From positions 8,988,001 through 9,052,000 of the forward strand of contig OX485806.1 in the NCBI GenBank assembly GCA_950295325.1: DNA of 64,000 bases, in the 5' to 3' direction. The position numbers were made by a program, and so were the translations under genes. Source of the DNA: Polytrichum commune (taxonomy: Eukaryota > Streptophyta > Polytrichopsida > Polytrichales > Polytrichaceae). Positions 58,485 through 64,000 of this stretch are shown in pieces; the stretch's first letter is position 1; each line of letters opens with the position of its first letter. The notes beneath the pieces were generated by a model, which was not told where the DNA came from, searched no databases, and saw nothing but the letters and a program-made list of their open reading frames with translations.

Positions 58485-59164
58485 TACCCTATCCTGCCTC
58501 AGAGCCAGAAGCTCATCATCGGCGCACAAATTCATCAAGGCAGAAAGGACCCCTGCGTCAACGCAGGGGTCACCAATTTCCTGAAGCAAACTGCAAAAAA
58601 TCAAACTATATACCCTAACCTGCCTCTGAACCACAAGCTTATCATCGGCGCACAAATTCATCAAGGCAGAAAGGACCCCTGCGCCAACGCAGGGGTCACA
58701 CATTTTCCTAAAGCAAACCGCCGAAAATCAAACTATATACCCTATCCTGCCTCAGAGCCAGAAGCTCATCATCAGCGCACAAATTCATCAAGGCAGAAAG
58801 GACCCCTGCGCCAACGCAGGGGTCACCCAATTTCCTAAAGCAAACTGCCGAAAATCAAACTATATACCCTATCCTGCCTCAGAGCCCGAAGGTCATCATC
58901 GGCGCACAAATTTATCAAGGTAGAAAGGACCCCTGCGCCAACGCAGGGGTCACCCAATTTCCTAAAGCAAACTGCAAAAATCAAATTACATACCCTAACC
59001 TGCCTCTGATTCAGAAGCTCAGCATCGGCGCACAAATTCATCAAGGCAGAAAGGACCCTTGCGCCAACGCAGGGGTCACCCATTTTCCTAAAGCAAACTG
59101 CCGAAAATCAAACTATATACCCTATCCTGCCTCAGAGCCAGAAGCTCATCATCGGCGCACAAAT
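58485..59164. repeat. 126/127-bp tandem array with conserved hairpins
   Basis: Five complete units start at 58485, 58611, 58738, 58865 and 58991, and a partial sixth starts at 59118. Each full unit contains GACCCCTGCG, a 4-base loop and CGCAGGGGTC, a perfect 10-bp stem (58548-58571, 58674-58697, 58801-58824, 58928-58951, 59054-59077; the last has one change that still permits G-U pairing). Read on the minus strand each unit has a 29-codon coding-like stretch (GDPCVGAGVLSALMNLCADD) followed by a GT and an AG in splice-like context. The array directly abuts the gypsy LTR on the left and the truncated start of MULE-like copy 3 on the right. Confidence 0.93.
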
Positions 59165-59236
59165 GCGTTAGACAATAATGCTCGCGTTTGGAAACTCAAG
59201 CCCGGAAAGTATCGCGTCTTTGGCTTGTCAGAGTCC

Positions 59237-62200
59237 ATGAACGCTACTACAGTCCTCCTCACTCCTCGCAGTTCCTCTACACTGTGCACTGAAACCCCCT
59301 TACTATTTCGTGTCAAGATCGAGCCAGGTCTCCGCATTAGCATCGATTTGTCCGATTCTTCTAATGATGAGGGGAGGCCTTCCCATTCATCAATCCGGTC
59401 TAGTGCTAAGCGTCCATCTCCCTCCTCTTCTCAAGATTCACGTAGGACTACTCCTTTCCTTATACCTTCGCAAACTACAAAACTGATAAACATTCTTCCC
59501 TCCCTTCGTTCCCTAGGTAGTATGCCTGGAAGCAAGTCAGTTCTTAAGAAACTGAATTATGATTCCATTTGTACTGAGAACGTAGATTTCCTGCCACCGT
59601 CGTTCAATGGGGATGTAATTTTCATTCTTCCTCCCACCCTTCCATCTGCAGTCCATAAGAATGCTAAATCTATGGAAGGTATGGACAAACGTTACGATGG
59701 CCATATATGGACAAAGACTATGACTACTAACATCAGTAACACGCTGGGGTTGTCATTCCGGTCGTCTAACTATGTAGGTCATCTTCAATGCCACAATCCC
59801 AAATGTGGGTTTCTGCAGCGGCCTGAACGCGCATATGGAGTGAACGAGGTCGAGTTCGAAGGTTCTTCCAAAGATGCCTTTCCTGTTGCAGACGCTCCAC
59901 CTCCAACTTCAACATTAGTCTGTAAGATCTGTAAAGAACCTCCTGTTTGTGTAGCCTCTTGTAATGCAAAAATCTTTTACGTTTTTGGAGATGATACGCA
60001 AGAGCGTGCTTGCGTCCATGTAGGCAACCATAAGCATCCTGTCAAGGTAGGAGACTATAGGGGCACGCGGAAGATAATCGACGATTTTATCGAACAACAT
60101 GTTGAGCGCAACCCGCAGGCTACCATTTCCAAAATAGTCTTGGAAACTAGCAAGGATGTTTTAGGTAACGTCTTGCTCCGCAAAGAAGACGACCCTCCCA
60201 CCTTATTTTCTCTAGAACAGCTAGAGCCTATCTTCCAATGCTACAAGGAGCTCAATTCCCCTAACTTAAAAAACCGTGTCTACAGTTTTAAGTATTTGCA
60301 CAGATATGGCGTTCTTGATGGCATCACTAAGCTCAGAGGGTTGAGCAACTGGGCCTACGTGCAACGAAACATGTTTCCAGGCCAAGGTGACGACTCCGAC
60401 AAGGTCTTCATATTCAAGATGTCCGAGGTGGGACCTGGCAGCGGTGTTGACCTTGTCCGCCGAATGCAACCTAGTGGCGATTTAGAGCACTCCTGGATGA
60501 TGTTTGACCACGTCAAACGAGTTGCCAACTGGACCACCATGGCCTGCCACGTGTACGACTCCTCTTACCAACGTGTACTCACCATTGTTTGCTGTGATTT
60601 CCAGTTTGAGGACAAAGATGCTCACCTCGTTTTCTGGAAGAACCTTAACCATGTCATGGGTAGGCATGGAATACACAAGCCCCAGTTCAAAGATTTCATG
60701 GCTGATAGTGCGCAAGCCAATTGGAACGCTGTGCGCATCATCTACGGATCCGGAGATCCAAAGATACCCATGGAAGGCTGCGAGCGAACGTGTTATTTCC
60801 ATTGGGCGCAATCCCTAGAAAAACACACCAAACAATACATCGTGCATGAATTGCAAGATCAACACAAGAAATTATGTATGCAGTACAAAGATGCACGGTC
60901 TGTGGCAGAGGCTGAAACACGTTACTTGGCAATCAAAGCCTGGTGGACATCTTCGGGTGCGACCTCTGACGCTGGCCTCCACCATTTGAACCACTGGCTA
61001 GCGTTTTGGCATTTCCGATATAGGCAGTGGGGTGGATTCATGGAACTGGTAAGTATGCATTTTTTCATTCAAATTTTTTAATTCTTTAAGTTTGCACTCT
61101 TATCTCTGCGTCTAATGTAGTATCTAAACAATATCAAATCTTAAGCTTTTAAATTTTATGTTTTCATCATTGAGATTTATTTCAGTGTCTCAACAACTTC
61201 TTCTGATAAAATATATCTATTTTTAGGGGATCCATGCGTTGCAGCAGGCATGGCCCACCACGACTTCTCCTTGCTGAATTGAGTTTCCGAACATTTTCTA
61301 ACCAGTTGCCTTCGTACAGGAGAAGAAATATTCTCCGGATGAACTAGCTGAAATGCCCTCTTGCAACCTTGCTGAGACCGTTCACAACAAATGGTTGCAA
61401 GCGTCCGGCAATAGGGGTGGCGATCTCTACGTGGCAGCCGTCGACGATTACGTTAGAGCATTCCTGCAAGTGGTGGGGTACTATCAATACCTCAAAGGTG
61501 GAGCGGGAGGCTCTGGACCCTCGAGAGAAGAACTTCGACTTCAGACAGCCCAACGCAGAGCTCACCGAACCGGGGATCCGACTACCCTGAACGCAGCCGT
61601 CTTGAACATGCCCGGAGCCGAAGATTTTTGTACTCGAGACGCACACCTCGAAGGAGCTGAGGTTTTTGGGTCGAGGAAACGAAAGCCGGATCTTCCCCTT
61701 GGCGCCGAAGAAGAAACTCATAGGCCAGACACTGTTAATTTTTCACGTCCTCGAGTGGGTCGGAGGGTGACACGTGCTCGTGCTCAAAATTTGAGTACCA
61801 TCCAGGAGGAAGTTCAAGTGGAAGTGGAACGCCCAGCACAGCCCCCTGCCTCAACTAGCATAGATATTGGACGGGTGACGGCCGTGGAGGAGACTCGTGT
61901 GAATGAGGAGCTATGGCACATTGCCCGACTTGATAAGGTTTCTGTGAAGGCTTGTTGGGCGCAGATGGCTGTCACTCGAAAAAAATGTACATCCCGTATC
62001 ATCCAAAACGGGAAGAGCACACCAGCTCCCACATACACTGGTCTTTGGACCCACCCTCAAAAAGGTAACCAGAAGGTGGTGGAGCAGTTTTTTTTCTGTG
62101 CTGACGATATTGAGAGGTGTGTGAAGGGGTATCGTCAACGATGGATAGAGCCATTTTCGGATTACGAGGAACGACCTCCCATCCCGTCGGTTTGGCCTGT

Positions 62201-62783
62201 GAAGATAGGGACCAATCTCACACGTTCCGAGATTGAGGCGTTGGAGAATGCGGGATTTCAACTTCCCCAAAAGCAAAGCGTTCCTGTGAGTCGCACGTTC
62301 AACAGTTCAGCACCGCCACCGGATCTGTCACAGGTTCCAATGCCAGATGATGCGGACGTTTATCCTAAAACACGAAAGTCAAAGAACATGCGCCGCTCAA
62401 TCACTTGTGCCAGTTCGAAGCACATGCAGAACATTGATTCCGCTAGAGCAATGAAGGCAAGTATTCTGAAGGTAGTAATGATACCTCAACCCGGTTTTGG
62501 ATGCGTTGTAACTTTGCAATCTAAACCAGCTCCCACGGAGTCAGTTTACCATCTCTCAATCAGTGCCTACCCAGACTGCAATTGCCCGGCGTTCAAAGAG
62601 ACAATGGCTAAGCTGGGTAGACGCGGGTGTCCATTCCGACCTTGTAAGCATCTTTACTATCTCTACGTACAAGTCTGCAAACTAGAGGCCGACCATGACC
62701 TCTTCATGCATACGCCCTCCCTCAGTTTCTTGGAGGTGAAAAAATTTCTTGAAAGGGGGATCTTAGCCCATGCTACAGTTTAG
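59237..62783 (+). CDS. MULE-like transposase with WRKY/GCM1-like and SWIM fingers, copy 3
   Basis: Exons 59237-61048 and 61320-62783 give 1,091 aa from the first ATG, with no internal stop. The frame is open upstream to about 59162 and still matches copy 1 there (KLKPGKYRVFG), so the true N-terminus (about 60 more residues) has been lost at the tandem array. Residues about 150-270 form a WRKY/GCM1-like zinc region (DGHIWTK, CHNPKC, CKICKEPP, HVGNHKHPV). Residues about 390-530 form the DDE core (VYDSSYQRVLTI, FMADSAQANWNAVR, CYFHWAQSLEKH). A SWIM finger lies at about 1023-1055 (CNCPAF...CKHLYYLYV). The intron is GT-AG, 271 nt, phase 0. MULE-type transposases cut and join element ends in the nucleus. 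This is the best-preserved copy, but without its start it may not be functional. Confidence 0.85.
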
Positions 62784-63099
62784 AGTAATCAGATTTATTT
62801 ATTAGTCTCATATATATGTTATTTTTCATAAACGTGTATGACACACGTCACTCTATGTAATTTCATAATTTAGTGAATACGTATATATAAATATATTTAT
62901 ATATATATATATATATATTTTTTTTTTGCTATGTTAAATTTATGAATCACTTGTACTTGTCCTTCACTTGTGCTCTTCCGTGAACATGTGTCCTTGTAGT
63001 TCTCTTCAATGAAGTCATCTATTTCCTCCAAAACTCGGTCACATATAAATTTTTTCCATATGTCAAGCCCATTTTGCACGGTTATGGGTACTAAATTCC
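62784..63099. other. AT-rich 3' region of copy 3 with TA microsatellite
   Basis: Non-coding sequence after the transposase stop, including an (AT)n and T-run tract at about 62881-62930. A short minus-strand frame exists (62897-63079) but includes the microsatellite and has no recognised domain. Confidence 0.5.
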
Positions 63100-63239
63100 A
63101 CGGCCATAAGGATAAAAAATTTGAATATTTTAAGGAATATACTATTTAAAATAATAATTTTTTTATTTTGGAAATTTAATTACTAAAAATAAAATCTCTC
63201 CGCTCGAAATTCAGAAAATCTACGCTCATGCCCTAGCAA
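63100..63239 (+). repeat. 3' terminal region of MULE-like copy 3
   Basis: AT-rich sequence closing with TCTCCGCTCGAAATTC and CTACGCTCATGCC, similar to the ends of copies 1 and 2. It passes directly into a copia integrase gene at about 63240, so the transposon end is probably within a few bases of that point. Confidence 0.55.
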
Positions 63240-64000
63240 CGCCCCTGATGCGGTACAATAATCCTCAAATGCATGCGAACGAAATTCTAATGCATTGTCC
63301 ATCCGAAGAAACTTGACGGGGTGTTCGGGAAAATAGTTCTTATAGCGTATCAGAATTGCAAGAATTCTGGAAAATACAAGGTTCCTAGTGGTTAGGAGAG
63401 CTACCTCTAGGTGGCTCCCGGATGCATCTATGAGCACTAGGAAATACCGAAATGAACTTGAAGGTGGGTTGATGGGTCCACAGATATCACCTTGAAGTCG
63501 GTGGAGTGGTGGCGGCAATTCGGTGGGGAGTTGCCACTGAGATGGCCGCTTGATCATCTTGCCTTGGATGCACGCCTCACATGGTGCTATCTTGGCAGCA
63601 TCCGCGGATGTAAGGTTATGGCCGGCCAGGAGGGGAATCATCCTCCGAAATATAGTAGTGCCAGGGTGCCCAAGCCTTTTGTGCCATATATCTGAGAGGG
63701 CAGCCGCCGTGAGATATAGGCCAGTTTTTCGGGCTAAGTTGCGGGTTCTCGCACCGGGACCTCTCTCCCGTGCAACCAAGCTAACTTCTTCCTCAACCCT
63801 AGGGGCGGGGCTAATCGCTTTGATAGCGATCTCATACAGGCCGTCGACTCCCGCTAATGCGGTGGCGAGGGTCCTCTGTCCCTGCCTGAGTGTCAGCGCC
63901 TCTTCATCGTTCTCTATCGTGGTAGAGACGTGGATACCATTTGCCCTTAAGTCCCGGTAGCTGATCAGGCTCCGAGGGGCATCGGGAGCATACATAGCGT
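63240..64000 (-). pseudogene. Ty1/copia pol fragment (pre-integrase and integrase)
   Basis: Reads on the minus strand and is open to the window edge. It starts with a YAPDAPRSLISYRDL stretch typical of the region after the copia protease. A gag-pre-integrase H-H-C-C finger follows (WHKRLGHPG, CEACIQGKM), and then the integrase core with the first Asp in LQGDICGPI and the second in RMDNALEF. Homology stops at TASGAL near 63240, before the catalytic Glu, and about 18 unrelated codons follow to a stop at 63183. The break coincides with the end of MULE-like copy 3, which probably inserted here. The rest of pol is not found on the other side of copy 3 within the window. Confidence 0.88.

Noticed and set aside
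58485-59164. CRISPR-like array
   Set aside because: The units are contiguous without variable spacers and the window is clearly eukaryotic. It is an ordinary tandem repeat.
62897-63079. A 60-codon minus-strand ORF after copy 3
   Set aside because: Its end is encoded by a TA microsatellite, and it has no counterpart after copies 1 or 2.

Overview
The window is nuclear DNA of a land plant that consists mostly of transposable elements. Evidence includes intron-containing genes, plant-type Ty3/gypsy and Ty1/copia polyproteins, a CACTA (En/Spm) element with TNP2 and Transposase_24-like genes, a MULE-like family, and a plant-type HeLo (DUF1221) kinase. I lean towards a non-seed plant (bryophyte, lycophyte or fern) because kinases of this type are abundant there, but the sequence alone does not prove it.

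Layout. (1) 1-9983: a minus-strand Ty3/gypsy element (element 1), its 3' LTR cut by the window edge, with an intact 2,079-codon gag-pol. (2) 9984-15981: a decayed MULE-like transposase gene (copy 1, minus), with two small plus-strand ORFs beside it. (3) 15982-17793: an inverted solo LTR of the same gypsy family with a 5-bp target duplication. (4) About 18160-20782: an array of ~75-bp repeats, then a diverged LTR of a related family. (5) 20783-23690: MULE-like copy 2. (6) 23722-26697: a second, heavily broken gypsy pol. (7) 26698-32057: no confident gene. (8) 32058-36858: the only clear host gene, a five-exon model encoding HeLo, protein kinase and jacalin lectin in one chain. (9) 37601-47368: a CACTA element with two divergent genes, cut on the right by a gypsy LTR. 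(10) 47369-58483: element 2, encoding the same polyprotein as element 1. (11) 58485-59164: a 126/127-bp tandem array with a perfect hairpin in nearly every unit. (12) 59165-63239: MULE-like copy 3, the most intact, inserted in a copia pol fragment that runs off the right edge.

Most of the history is nested insertion. The three MULE-like copies share one intron position, the order WRKY/GCM1-like zinc finger, DDE core, SWIM finger, and a similar 3' terminal sequence. The two full gypsy elements are very young, judging by identical polyproteins, yet their LTRs differ strongly in minisatellite length and in one 333-bp module. That module encodes a small ORF which also occurs, with mostly silent substitutions, in the diverged LTR.

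The two most unusual signals are the HeLo-kinase-jacalin gene, whose splice phases join two apparently separate genes into one 664-aa protein, and the conserved small ORF inside the LTRs.
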